A stretch of DNA of 64,000 nucleotides from Kingella negevensis (GTDB lineage: Bacteria; Pseudomonadota; Gammaproteobacteria; Burkholderiales; Neisseriaceae), in assembly GCF_030177895.1 (NCBI RefSeq), contig NZ_CP123448.1, positions 124,001 to 188,000 of the forward strand, given 5' to 3'. The notes under the pieces are model-generated. The model worked only from the letters and a program-made list of their open reading frames with translations. It was not told the DNA's origin and made no database searches. Of the stretch, positions 9,674-18,936 are shown piece by piece (position 1 is the stretch's first letter; every line of letters starts with the position of its first letter). A program made the translations under genes and the position numbers.

Positions 9674-9699
9674 CTGTATATGAGAATCTCTCAATACAG
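9674..9699. promoter_or_regulatory. palindrome in the aceE/trkH divergent gap
   Basis: CTGTAT-A-TGAGA-ATC-TCTCA-ATACAG is a near-perfect inverted repeat about 65 bases upstream of aceE. It has no T run and lies in a divergent promoter gap, so an operator or leader hairpin is more likely than a terminator. It does not match the PdhR box. The rest of the gap (9611-9886) holds one DUS core near 9752 and nothing else recognised. Confidence 0.35.
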
Positions 9700-9886
9700 A
9701 TGAAAAACAGATAGATTGTATCGCTAAACGGAGGTGAATGGCAAATTTAGGCAGCCTGAAAACGGGATTTAAACGATAAAAATGCGAAAATATAGGAAGT
9801 GAGTTTTATTTGAGAAAAAAGGGTTTTTGATATTGATTTGATGTATCGGATTGCCTTGTGGCAAAATTTCGCGTTGAACTTAAAAA

Positions 9887-11353
9887 ATGATGAAAATAAT
9901 GAAGAAAATTATTCCTACTTTCCACGTGTTATCTAAACTAGGTATGTTCTTTGCGTTATTGATGCTTTTTCCAACTTTAGTTGCTTATGGGTATCAAGAT
10001 GCTGCCTTTGATATTTTTTTGTATACAGCAGTGATTGCTGAGATGATTTTTGGCGGAATTTGGTTTCTAACACGAAAATATCAACGAGAGTTACGCTCAA
10101 GGGACGGTTTTGCGTTAGTGTTTATGCTATGGCTAGGTTTTGCCAGTATTGCAGCCTTACCTTTTTATTTATATTTTCCAGAAATGTCGTTTACTGATGC
10201 ATTTTTTGAAGCTATGAGTGGATTGACGACAACAGGCGCAACAGTCATCACAGGCTTAGACAACCTGGCGCCTTCACTTAATTTCTGGCGACACATGCTC
10301 AACTGGCTGGGCGGCATGGGGATTATTGTGTTAGCCGTAGCCATTTTGCCATTGTTAGGCGTGGGGGGCACACAATTATTCAAAGCTGAGATTACTGGAT
10401 TAGACAAAGACAATCGTACCGCTCCGCGCATTTCACAAACAGCCAAACAATTATGGCAACTTTATTTATTGTGCACCTTGCTCACCGTTATCGCTTTACG
10501 TTGGGTAGGGATGACATGGTTTGACTCGATATGTCACGCCATGTCTGCTTTGGCAATGGGTGGTTTTTCTACGCATGATGACAGCATTGCGTTTTTCAAT
10601 TCTCCAGCAATTGAGTGGGTCATTATGTTTGCTACATTGGTAGGCGGCATCAATTTTGCCAACCATTTTGCCGCATTAAGAGGCAAAACTTTGCGTCATT
10701 ACTGGCGTGATGAAGAAGTACGCGTGATGTTACTCACTTTATTTTTAAGCATTGTCACCGTTAGTCTTTATTTATATTACAAAGGTTTCTACTCTTTATT
10801 AGATGCGTTTCGGTACACCAGTTTCAATTATGTATCCATCGGTTTAGCCAGTGGCTTCGCTAATGCTGACTTTGGCACATGGCCATTGATTGCATCATTA
10901 TGGATGTTTTTACTTTCCAATGTATTAGCAAACACAGGTTCTATGGGTGGCGGAATTAAACTGGTTCGCGTATTAGCGTTGATTAAAATATTTTTCCGAG
11001 AAACCACATTATTGCAACACCCAAAAGCCATTCATGTCGTTAAGGTTAATGGTCGCGCTTTATCAGACCATGTTGCCATGTCCATTACCGCATTCATCTT
11101 CGCCTATTGCACCACCATCATATTTTTCACCTTTATTATGATGATAACAGGCATGGATTTTATTTCCGCCTTGACATCTATGGTCGCATGTATTACCAAT
11201 GCAGGACCAGGATTGGGTTTAGTAGGGCCTAGTCATAATTACGCAGGTTTGAACGACCTTCAGAAATGGATTTGTGTAATAGTTATGTTATTGGGTCGAT
11301 TGGAAATTTTTACTGTTCTGATATTGTTTACACCAAGTTATTGGAAAAAATGA
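9887..11353 (+). CDS. trkH: Trk potassium uptake system membrane subunit
   Basis: Channel-forming subunit of the low-affinity K+ uptake system in the inner membrane, working with cytosolic TrkA (not in this window). The 488-residue protein has repeated membrane-pore-membrane units. Selectivity-filter segments are visible as MSGLTTTGATVI, ALAMGGFSTHD, NTGSMGGGI and CITNAGPGLG, matching the four P-loops of the family. The start is uncertain: ATGs at 9887, 9890 and 9899 are all in frame and none has a clear ribosome site. Transcribed divergently from aceE. Confidence 0.93.
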   Translation: MMKIMKKIIPTFHVLSKLGMFFALLMLFPTLVAYGYQDAAFDIFLYTAVIAEMIFGGIWFLTRKYQRELRSRDGFALVFMLWLGFASIAALPFYLYFPEMSFTDAFFEAMSGLTTTGATVITGLDNLAPSLNFWRHMLNWLGGMGIIVLAVAILPLLGVGGTQLFKAEITGLDKDNRTAPRISQTAKQLWQLYLLCTLLTVIALRWVGMTWFDSICHAMSALAMGGFSTHDDSIAFFNSPAIEWVIMFATLVGGINFANHFAALRGKTLRHYWRDEEVRVMLLTLFLSIVTVSLYLYYKGFYSLLDAFRYTSFNYVSIGLASGFANADFGTWPLIASLWMFLLSNVLANTGSMGGGIKLVRVLALIKIFFRETTLLQHPKAIHVVKVNGRALSDHVAMSITAFIFAYCTTIIFFTFIMMITGMDFISALTSMVACITNAGPGLGLVGPSHNYAGLNDLQKWICVIVMLLGRLEIFTVLILFTPSYWKK

Positions 11354-11529
11354 CGCAGTAAAATAAATAATGTTAAGAAAAAGAGTAATTCTTATCTTAA
11401 GTGTAGACAGAAATATGAAACATGTGCAAACTGCGCGAAGTTGGTAGGGGAGAGGCAATTTTGTTTCTTTTATACAACAGTATACCAACTAAATTATTTC
11501 ATACACAAAATTCAGCAAGGAGCTAAACA

Positions 11530-11730
11530 ATGGCACAATCTAAAATTACAGTAAGTGGACTAAAAAGCAAAGAAGACGGCGACCGCTTAGTAGAAAAAAC
11601 CAGTAGCCTAGCAAGCGTAAAATTTATTAATGCAAACCATGAAGGTGGTTTTGTAATCGTTACTCACGGTGATGATTTTGATGAAGCAGCGTTCAAAGCA
11701 GCCGTAAATGCAGCAGGTTTTGGTGCATAA
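11530..11730 (+). CDS. small HMA-fold-like protein without the metal-binding cysteines
   Basis: A 66-residue protein with a strong ribosome site (AAGGAG, 8 bases from the ATG). Its pattern, a strand KITVSGL, a helix EDGDRLVEKTSSL, strands VKFINANHEGGFVIVTH, helix DEAAFKAAVNAAGF, fits the beta-alpha-beta-beta-alpha-beta heavy-metal-associated fold of CopZ-like chaperones. The metal-binding CxxC is replaced by SGLKS, so metal binding in the usual way is unlikely. It stands alone, between a 176-base leader and a DUS terminator. Function unknown; the fold assignment is inference from pattern. Confidence 0.7.
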   Translation: MAQSKITVSGLKSKEDGDRLVEKTSSLASVKFINANHEGGFVIVTHGDDFDEAAFKAAVNAAGFGA

Positions 11731-11740
11731 ACCTGCAAAT

Positions 11741-11778
11741 AAAAAAGCAGCCTGAAAATGATTTCAGGCTGCTTTTTT
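11741..11778. terminator. bidirectional DUS-pair terminator
   Basis: AAAAAAGCAGCCTGAAA pairs with TTTCAGGCTGCTTTTTT around a 4-base loop. It separates the convergent small HMA-like gene and recD and can end both transcripts. Confidence 0.85.
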
Positions 11779-11780
11779 GT

Positions 11781-13448
11781 TTAAGCTAAAAACTGTTTCA
11801 AAGCACTGCGGCGGTTTTCCGTATTGCCACACGCAGCCTGAAAACCACTTTCGCCGCCCCAATACACAAACTGCTTTTTCGCGCGAGTAATCGCTGTGTA
11901 GAGTAGAGCGCGACTAAATTCTGCTTGTGTCGGCGCGACAAACCAAACTTGCTCGTATTCCGAACCTTGACTTTTGTGCGTGGTAATCGCAAACGCAGGT
12001 TCACACTCAGGCAAGCGCGACAGGGGAACGCTGCGCCAAGTATCGCCATTTTGAAACCACGCGCACAAGTTTTCTGAATTTTCAGGCTGCATAATAATCC
12101 CAATATCGCCGTTATACAGATTTTGGTTGGGCGCGTTTCGCATAATCATAATGCTTTGCCCTGCAAACCAAATTTCATTGGGCACGATATTGCGGTGTTG
12201 TTGCAGCAGTTGGTGATAAAGCGTGTTGATTTGTTCCGCATCGTCACGCAGTGCGGTTAAAACCATCAGTTTGGCTTGTTCGGCAAACGCTGCGGCAACA
12301 TCGCCTGAATCAATGGCTTGCCAGTAATTTTTGTGCGCTTGATACAGTTGTTTGACGAGTTTGACTGGGTTTTCAGGCTGCGTGTGCAATTCTTCTGGGA
12401 ACTGCGCAAAAGTTTGCCACGCGTTTGCGTTGCCTGTGCCAACGGCGCGCGCTAGGTTGCCAATGCCGCTATCGCTGCCAAATCGGTGGCTGAGCGTGAG
12501 TTTGGCGTGTTGCTGCGCGAGCGTGTGCCAATCGGTGCGTTCAGGTAACAGGGCGTTGAGTTGGGCGATGTTTTCAGGCTGCAAAGGTTTGCTGTGCGAC
12601 AAGGCAGCAAGAATCGCGCCTGCACCTACGGACGGTAATTGGTCGGCATCACCTAGCAAAATCACGCGGCAATGGTCGGGTAGGGCGAGCAGCAGTTGCA
12701 GCAGCAAATGGTTGTCGAGCATGGACGCTTCGTCAATCAATACAATATCCAGCGAAAGGCGGTTGTGTGAGTGGTATTCAGGCTGCATTTGCGGCGGTTT
12801 TAAGCCGAGCAGTCGGTGGACGGTTTGTCCTGATAATGCATTGAGATGTTCGGCGGTGGCTTCGGGCAAATTGGGGATTTGATGAACGGCATTTTGCAAG
12901 GCTTCGGATAGACGTGCAGCGGCTTTTCCTGTGGGTGCGGCTAGGGCGATGTGCGGCAAGGTTTTATTTTGACATAGTAATCCGAGCAGTTTGGCAACTG
13001 TGGTGGTTTTGCCTGTGCCAGGTCCGCCGCTGATTAAGATGAAGTTTTCTTGCAGGGCGAGTGCGGCGGCAGCTTGTTGGTCTTCGCTGCCTGAAAGTTT
13101 GAACCATTCGCGTAGGTGTTTAGTGTGGTTTTCAGGCTGCGTGATGCAATTGTTTGTGGATAGGCGTTTGATTTGTTTGGCTAAGTCATTTTCTAATTGC
13201 CAGTTTCGTGCGATGAATAATTGGTTTTTGTGTAGCACGATGGGGGAGCGGCTGTCGTTGCCCACAATGGGCTGGGCTTGGGCGAGTGTTTCGCTGTCGG
13301 TGGGGCTGATGTAGATAAAGGTATCGCCATTGGCAAAGGCAGCGAAGAGTCGTTCCACAAATGGGGCGACGATTGACGCGGCTTCGGGGGCGATTTGGTT
13401 GAAAAGCGTTTGGGCGGCGTGGGCTGGGGAATGGGTTTTGTCTGGCAT
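11781..13448 (-). CDS. recD: exodeoxyribonuclease V alpha subunit
   Basis: The 5'-3' helicase of the RecBCD recombination-repair nuclease. The 555-residue protein shows the superfamily 1B motifs: Walker A GGPGTGKTTTVAKLL near residue 140, Walker B VLIDEASMLD, AAPTGKAAARLSEAL, ITTHKSQGSEYEQVW and LYTAITRAKKQ near the end. recB and recC are not in this window. The gene holds at least six uptake-sequence cores, most read as Gln-Pro-Glu in the protein (for example TQPENHTK, LQPENIAQ, TQPENPVK, MQPENSEN), placed in loops between motifs. The ribosome site is poor; the start follows a DUS core directly. Confidence 0.93.
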   Translation of the reverse strand: MPDKTHSPAHAAQTLFNQIAPEAASIVAPFVERLFAAFANGDTFIYISPTDSETLAQAQPIVGNDSRSPIVLHKNQLFIARNWQLENDLAKQIKRLSTNNCITQPENHTKHLREWFKLSGSEDQQAAAALALQENFILISGGPGTGKTTTVAKLLGLLCQNKTLPHIALAAPTGKAAARLSEALQNAVHQIPNLPEATAEHLNALSGQTVHRLLGLKPPQMQPEYHSHNRLSLDIVLIDEASMLDNHLLLQLLLALPDHCRVILLGDADQLPSVGAGAILAALSHSKPLQPENIAQLNALLPERTDWHTLAQQHAKLTLSHRFGSDSGIGNLARAVGTGNANAWQTFAQFPEELHTQPENPVKLVKQLYQAHKNYWQAIDSGDVAAAFAEQAKLMVLTALRDDAEQINTLYHQLLQQHRNIVPNEIWFAGQSIMIMRNAPNQNLYNGDIGIIMQPENSENLCAWFQNGDTWRSVPLSRLPECEPAFAITTHKSQGSEYEQVWFVAPTQAEFSRALLYTAITRAKKQFVYWGGESGFQAACGNTENRRSALKQFLA

Positions 13449-13483
13449 GGTTTTCAGGCTGAGTGTGAGGGAATGGGGTTGTA

Positions 13484-13801
13484 TTATAAGTAATCTTGCA
13501 GGCTTTGTTGGAGCAGTTTAATCAATTCTGCGTCCATGTAGTGATAGTTGTCGGGAATGTCTAACACGATAAGAGATTTGTATTGTAGAGCGCGTGGAAA
13601 TGCAGCTTTTAGGCGCAATTTCTGTTTTTCTTCCATCACAAAAATGTGGTCTGCCCATGCAATATCGGTAGCGGAAACGGTGCGCCGCGCGTTTGGGCTT
13701 GTGCCAGCAGAACGCGCGGTGTGATGTGGGTGTTGGCGGAAAAGCTGCTCGGCGGTTGGGCTGCGTTATTGGTTGCGGGAACATATGAAGAGTAGGTTCA
13801 T
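13484..13801 (-). pseudogene. low-molecular-weight phosphotyrosine phosphatase-like gene with a stop at codon 12
   Basis: The minus-strand frame starts MNLLFICSRNQ, then has TAA at 13766-13768 where the family has Trp (SRNQWRSPTAE), then resumes RSPTAEQLF. It continues without interruption for 94 codons (AGTSPNARRTVS, DHIFVMEEKQKLRLK, LIVLDIPDNYHYMDAELIKLL). Total 105 codons plus stop. The Cys-Ser-Arg of the phosphatase-like loop precedes the break. A Trp to ochre change needs two substitutions. It lies downstream of mfd on the same strand. Either a dead gene or a sequencing error at this site. Confidence 0.75.
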
Positions 13802-13833
13802 GTGGGGGAATCGATTTCAGGCTGCCTGAAAAC

Positions 13834-16800
13834 TCATTTCCCCAACAATCTAAAAATCCGCGAAACCGCATCAACTCTCTGCTCCACCGTCTCGCCGTCA
13901 ATTTCCACGCGCAACTTATCTGCCCCAGCCATGCGCCAGCCCTTTTCGCGCTGCATCAAGCCGATAATATGTGCTGGCTCAACCGTCATATATTTGCCAA
14001 ACGTCAAAGTTGCCGCCGCCGCATTCACATCAACCGACACCACACCCAACGCTTTCGCCGCCAAACGCAGCCGATGACTGTCCACCAAAGTCTTCACAGG
14101 CGTTTCAGGCAGCCCGAATCTATCCACCAATTCTTCAAAAATTGCATTGATTTCATTCATATTTTCGCAAGCCGCCAAGCGTTTGTACAACACCAAACGC
14201 TCGTGAATATCAGGGCAATAACTTTCAGGCAGCAACGCAGGCGCGTGTAATTTAATCTCTGTACTCACGCCCAACGGCGCGTCCAAATCAGGCACACGCC
14301 CTTTTTTCAAATCCCGCACCGCTTGTTTTAGCATCTCCGTGTACAACGTCAAACCGACTTGCATCATCTCGCCCGATTGCCCCTCGCCTAAAATTTCGCC
14401 CGCGCCACGAATTTCCAAATCCTGCATGGCAAGCGCAAAACCCGCGCCTAATTCGTCCGCCGCCGCAATCGCGTCCAAGCGTTTTTCCGCGTCTTTCGTG
14501 ATAAATTCGGGCGTGAGCAAATACGCATACGCCTGATGATGACTGCGCCCCACACGTCCGCGCAGTTGGTGCAGTTGCGCCAAGCCAAATTTATCCGCCC
14601 GATTGATAATAATCGTGTTCGCGTTCGGAATGTCAATCCCCGTTTCAATAATTGTGGAACAGAGTAACACATTGAATTTTTGATTTAAAAAATCACGCAT
14701 CACTTGTTCCAACTCACGTTCACGCAACTGACCATGTGCCACACCAATTCGCGCTTCAGGCAGCAAGTTTTCCAATTTATCGCGCATATTTTCAATCGTA
14801 TCCACTTCATTATGCAGGAAAAAAACTTGTCCGCCGCGTTTCAATTCACGCAAAACGGCTTCCTGAATACTGCCCTCGCTAAACGGTTTCACAAATGTTT
14901 TGACGGCAAGGCGGCGGCTCGGTGCAGTCGTAATCAGCGAAAAATCACGCAAGCCCTCCAACGCCATACTCAACGTACGCGGAATCGGCGTGGCGGTCAA
15001 AGTTAGCAAATCCACATTGGCGCGAAGTCGTTTCAGTTGCTCTTTTTGGCGCACACCAAAACGGTGTTCTTCGTCAATAATCACTAAACCCAAGTTTTTA
15101 AACACAATATCATCTTGCACCAATTTATGCGTGCCAATCACAATATCCACCGTGCCATTCGCCATGCCGTCAAGTGTCGCTTTCGTCTCCTTACTGCTGT
15201 TAAAACGCGATAACGCCGCCGTTTTTACAGGAAAATCGGCGAAACGGTCAGCAAAATTCTTCGCGTGTTGTTCAACCAGCAACGTGGTAGGCGCAAGCAC
15301 CGCCACCTGTTTGCCGCCCATGACCGCCACAAACGCGGCGCGTAACGCCACTTCCGTTTTGCCGAAACCGACATCGCCGCAAATCAGCCTGTCCATTGGT
15401 TTGGCTTGGGTCAAATCTTTCATCACGGCTAAAATGGCGGCGGCTTGGTCTTCGGTTTCTTCGTAGCCGAAACCGTCCGCGAATGCTTGATAATCCAATT
15501 CATTGATTTCAAATTTAAAACCAGTCTGCGTGGCGCGTTGGGCGTATAAATTGAGCAATTCGGCGGCGGTGTCTCGCGCTTTTTCGGCAGCTTTGTGTTT
15601 GGCTTTGCTCCAAGCGTTTGTGCCGAGTTTGTGCAGCGCGATTTTTTCGCTGGCGTTGCCTGCGTAGCGGCTAATTAAATGTAATTGTGCAACAGGAACA
15701 TAGAGTTGCGCTTCGTTGGCGTATTCCAGCAACATCATTTCATTTGCGCCGTCGCCGAAATCCAATACAGTCAAGCCCATGTATCGCGCAATGCCGTGTT
15801 CTTGGTGGACGACTGGGTCGCCGATGTTGATTTCTGCCAAATCGCGTAACGTGGTGTCGGACACGCTGGCGTGTTTGCGGCGGCGTGTGCGTGGTTTGCT
15901 AACATATTGATATAAATCGTTTTCAGTAATAACTGCCATATTTTCAGGCAGCCTGAAACCTTGCGACAAAGGCGCGACACACGCCCCAAGTTGCAGGCTG
16001 CTTGTTGAAATAAATTCACGCCAATTTTCAACGTGTTGCAATTCCAAACCATGCTGCCTGAAAAACGCCGACATTGTTTCGCGCCGCCCCAAACTTTCCG
16101 CGCAAACTAAAATTTTGCCGTCAAACCCATTCACAAAATTCGCTAAATTGCGTAAAGGCTCGTCCGATTGACGATTAACCGCCACATTCGGCAAATCGTG
16201 AACGGCAGACGGCTGCGTCCAAATTTGCGGAAATTTTTTCAGGCAGCCTGCAAATTGGTCGGGCGACAAAAACAAATGCTGCGGTTCAAGCGGCGGATAA
16301 TGCGAATCGCCCTGCGCCATTTGGTAGCGCGATTTCACATCACCCCAAAAACGGTTGGCGTAGGCGTGAACATCGTCCGTGCAAACCACAATCGCATCAT
16401 CATCAATATAATCAAATAGTTGAACACAGCCATTTTCAAAAAAGAGCGGCAAATAATATTCCACGCCTGCGCCAAATTGTCCGTTGCCGACCGATTTATA
16501 AACCACCGCGTTGGCAAAATCGCCGTCAATTTCTTCGCGGAAACGGCTGCGGAAAATCTTTTGCGTGTTGCTGTCGGTGGGAAATTCGTGCGCTGGCAAT
16601 AGGCGGATTTCATCAATGGATTGGATTGTTCGTTGCGTTTCGGGGTCAAACGTTTTAATCGTATCAATCTCTTTATCAAATAAATCAATGCGATACGGAA
16701 ACTCACTTCCCATTGGAAACAAATCCACAATCCCACCGCGCACCGCAAATTCGCCAGCCGCCACCACGTTGGAAACCGCGCTGTAACCTGCGTCCACGAG

Positions 16801-17217
16801 ATTGGCGCGAAGTTGCTCGACGTTTAAATTTTGCCCGACTTTGAGCCAAAAGGTGCGTCCCGAAATAAACGAAGTCGGCGCAACTTTTTGCATGGCGGTG
16901 GAAACGGGCAGAAAGAGCGCGTTTACGTTGCCGTTTTTGAGCTGCCACAAGACGGAAAGTCGTTCGGAAACAAGGTCTTGGTGTGGCGAAAAGTGTTCGT
17001 AGGGGAGTGTTTCCCAATCGGGGAGATAGAGCGCGGTGTCGCTGGGGCGGAAAAATTGCCACTCGGCTTGTAGGCGTTGGGCGGTTTCGGAATCGGGGGT
17101 TAAGATGATTTTGAGTGGGTTTGAGGGAAGATTTTGGGCGAGTAAGTAGGCAATGCTGCCTGAAGAAAGTTCTGTCCAGTAGGTTTTTTGGGTGGGTTTG
17201 GGAATGGGGTAGTTCAT
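13834..17217 (-). CDS. mfd: transcription-repair coupling factor
   Basis: ATP-driven translocase that dislodges stalled RNA polymerase from DNA lesions and recruits UvrA. At 1127 residues it has the usual size. Order: UvrB-like N-terminal module (GGIVDLFPMGSEFPYRIDLF), RNA-polymerase-interaction domain (GDPVVHQEHGIARYMGL), and the RecG-like motor with Walker A CGDVGFGKTEVALRAAF, DEEH box IIDEEHRFGVRQKEQ, motif III TATPIPRTLSMAL and motif VI HQLRGRVGRSHHQAYAY. The C-terminal UvrA-masking domain follows. Several uptake-sequence cores lie in the coding region, one full copy near 15953-15970. The start follows a DUS (17220-17236) without a clear ribosome site. Confidence 0.96.
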   Translation of the reverse strand: MNYPIPKPTQKTYWTELSSGSIAYLLAQNLPSNPLKIILTPDSETAQRLQAEWQFFRPSDTALYLPDWETLPYEHFSPHQDLVSERLSVLWQLKNGNVNALFLPVSTAMQKVAPTSFISGRTFWLKVGQNLNVEQLRANLVDAGYSAVSNVVAAGEFAVRGGIVDLFPMGSEFPYRIDLFDKEIDTIKTFDPETQRTIQSIDEIRLLPAHEFPTDSNTQKIFRSRFREEIDGDFANAVVYKSVGNGQFGAGVEYYLPLFFENGCVQLFDYIDDDAIVVCTDDVHAYANRFWGDVKSRYQMAQGDSHYPPLEPQHLFLSPDQFAGCLKKFPQIWTQPSAVHDLPNVAVNRQSDEPLRNLANFVNGFDGKILVCAESLGRRETMSAFFRQHGLELQHVENWREFISTSSLQLGACVAPLSQGFRLPENMAVITENDLYQYVSKPRTRRRKHASVSDTTLRDLAEINIGDPVVHQEHGIARYMGLTVLDFGDGANEMMLLEYANEAQLYVPVAQLHLISRYAGNASEKIALHKLGTNAWSKAKHKAAEKARDTAAELLNLYAQRATQTGFKFEINELDYQAFADGFGYEETEDQAAAILAVMKDLTQAKPMDRLICGDVGFGKTEVALRAAFVAVMGGKQVAVLAPTTLLVEQHAKNFADRFADFPVKTAALSRFNSSKETKATLDGMANGTVDIVIGTHKLVQDDIVFKNLGLVIIDEEHRFGVRQKEQLKRLRANVDLLTLTATPIPRTLSMALEGLRDFSLITTAPSRRLAVKTFVKPFSEGSIQEAVLRELKRGGQVFFLHNEVDTIENMRDKLENLLPEARIGVAHGQLRERELEQVMRDFLNQKFNVLLCSTIIETGIDIPNANTIIINRADKFGLAQLHQLRGRVGRSHHQAYAYLLTPEFITKDAEKRLDAIAAADELGAGFALAMQDLEIRGAGEILGEGQSGEMMQVGLTLYTEMLKQAVRDLKKGRVPDLDAPLGVSTEIKLHAPALLPESYCPDIHERLVLYKRLAACENMNEINAIFEELVDRFGLPETPVKTLVDSHRLRLAAKALGVVSVDVNAAAATLTFGKYMTVEPAHIIGLMQREKGWRMAGADKLRVEIDGETVEQRVDAVSRIFRLLGK

Positions 17218-17260
17218 GTTTTTCAGGCTGCCTGAATGATTGAAAGATGCGGTATTTTAG

Positions 17261-17306
17261 CAAAAAAGGCAGCCTGAGAACTGGGATTGTTTTCAGGCTG
17301 CTTTTA
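17261..17306 (-). terminator. DUS-pair terminator after the Sel1-repeat gene
   Basis: AAAAAGGCAGCCTGAGAA and TTTTCAGGCTGCTTTT form an imperfect stem directly downstream of the stop codon at 17324 in minus-strand direction. Confidence 0.7.
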
Positions 17307-17323
17307 TGGGGTTATTTGCCCTT

Positions 17324-17652
17324 TTATTTTAAAGTTTCCAGATGTCCTTTTGCATTTTCTCTAGCATCTTCATCGGCTGTTTGATTAGCAACTTTTTGAT
17401 ACCATTGAACGGCTTGTTGATAATTTTGCGCTACGCCTTGTCCTTGTTCATACATTACGCCCAAATTGTGTTGCGCTGCTGCATTGCCTTGATTAGCTAA
17501 TTCGCTCCAAATTTTAAATGCAGTTGTGTAATCTTGTCGGTTATAAGCAGCCAAACCTTGGTCATCATTATTTGCCAAAACAGGCATTGCCACACTTAAC
17601 ATTGCAGCCGTTAAAATGCTCAATAAAATTTTTCAGGAGGGGGAAATCGCAT
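17324..17652 (-). CDS. small secreted Sel1-repeat protein, start frame broken at an A5 run
   Basis: About 105 residues if joined: a signal peptide (ILLSILTAAMLSVAMPVLA) and one to two Sel1/TPR repeats (ANQGNAAAQHNLGVMYEQGQGV, QAVQWYQKVA), a short scaffold or cell-envelope protein of unknown partner. The only good ribosome site (AAAGGA) precedes an ATG at 17652 reading MRFPPPEKFY-stop. One base step back at the A5 run (17629-17633 on the plus strand) joins this to the signal peptide as MRFPPPEKILLSIL. Reading from an internal TTG at about 17623 instead would lose the basic n-region and has no ribosome site. Frameshift, slippage or base-call error cannot be told apart here. Confidence 0.65.
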
Positions 17653-17718
17653 CTTGCGTCCTTTCCAGTCTATAAAATAAAAAAATCGTTTCAAAATGAA
17701 ACGTTAAAGAGTGTAATC

Positions 17719-17761
17719 CACGCAGCCTGAAAATGGCAAATCTTTGTTTTCAGGCTGCGTG
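17719..17761. repeat. inverted uptake-sequence pair
   Basis: CACGCAGCCTGAAAA and its exact inverted copy TTTTCAGGCTGCGTG face each other across 13 bases. There is no T run, so it may be an uptake-sequence hairpin more than a terminator. Confidence 0.6.
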
Positions 17762-17840
17762 AATGTGTTGGGAAAATGCCATAATTTTTCAGGCGGCGAT
17801 TGAATGGTTTGAATGCAGCCTGAAATTGTGCTGTGTGATA

Positions 17841-17869
17841 TTGCTGTGTTTTTGTAAATCTATTATAAT
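17841..17869 (+). promoter_or_regulatory. sigma-70-type promoter of tRNA-Ile2
   Basis: TTGCTG (17841-17846) and a perfect TATAAT (17864-17869) are spaced by 17 bases, 23 bases before the mature tRNA 5' end. Confidence 0.75.
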
Positions 17870-17892
17870 GCGCAGCTTAACTTTCTGAACAC

Positions 17893-17968
<76 letters not shown>

Positions 17969-17975
17969 AACAAAA

Positions 17976-18012
17976 AACCGCATGAAATCTAGCTTTTCAT
18001 GCGGTTGCTTTA
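17976..18012 (+). terminator. terminator after tRNA-Ile2
   Basis: AACCGCATGAAA pairs with TTTCATGCGGTT around a short loop, followed by GCTTTATTTTT. It ends the tRNA transcript. Confidence 0.8.
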
Positions 18013-18082
18013 TTTTTAAAACAGCGTGATTCGTTCTACATTTTTTCGTCTGTTCTACATTTCTCTCAAAAACACCCAAAAA

Positions 18083-18914
18083 TCACGTCAATGAATTGCC
18101 CCAATCCAGCTTGGTCGGTTGCACCAATTTACCCTTATGATGCCGCACATACTGCACCGTCATATTACTATTTTTATGTCCCAACAAATCACGCGCCGCA
18201 TTTAGCCCCAGTTCCTCATCCTTGTCCGTACCAGCCTTGGCGCGTAAGTCCCGAAATTGAAAATCCGCCTTATCCACCCCAGCCAATCGCCGCGCCTTGT
18301 CCATGCCATAGCGCAACTGGTTATACGAAATCGACCGCTCATCTATGCCTATCTGCACGATTGAACACACGCCAAAACATATCGTCCGACACATACACAT
18401 CGCGCCCTTTTTCCACATTTTTCTTGACACCGCGCACAGGATTTTCATTATCCGCATAACCCCATTCACGCGCCTTATTAAAAATATGGCTAAACAACGC
18501 CACTTCACGATTTGCCCGAGTTTTCGCCGCTTTACTGCGCCAATCCAAATACTCCCGAATGTGAACAGGGCGAATCGCATTGATAGGCGCAGGCGGTTTA
18601 TCAAAAAACAACAACAAATTATCCAGTTCACGAAAATTACACTTTTGCGTTGCCAGCGATTTGGTCGGCAACACTTCGCGCACATACCGCTTTGTCACAT
18701 AAGCAAAAGTCAAAACATCGCTCACACGTGCCGCCATTTCCTGCACATTAAATTCACGCTCCAAATCTGCATATTGCTTTAACGCTTCGTAAAAATCCGC
18801 GCCCAATGGCAACCATTTACGCGGTTTTTGGCAAGTATCATAGTAATAATACACCTTACCATTTTTCATAACCTTTTCACGCAAACGCGCAGGTAACGAC
18901 CGCTTTTTTGCCAT
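18083..18914 (-). pseudogene. tyrosine-recombinase integrase, internally deleted and frameshifted
   Basis: The N-terminal part (MAKKRSLPARLREKVMKNGK, then a core-binding domain up to DDMFWRVFNRADRH) reads in one frame to a stop near 18339. The C-terminal part (IGIDERSISYNQLRYGM, FQFRDLRAKAGTDKD, ARDLLGHKNSNMTVQYVRHH) reads in another frame to 18083. Between them 70-90 residues of the catalytic domain, including the first catalytic Arg (usually ALTGQR or similar), are missing. The catalytic Tyr (MTVQYVR) and the LLGH motif survive. The enzyme cannot be active, so the prophage cannot excise by itself. Its 3' end points to tRNA-Ile2. Confidence 0.9.
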
Positions 18915-18936
18915 GCTCCCCCCCAATTTAGCCAGT

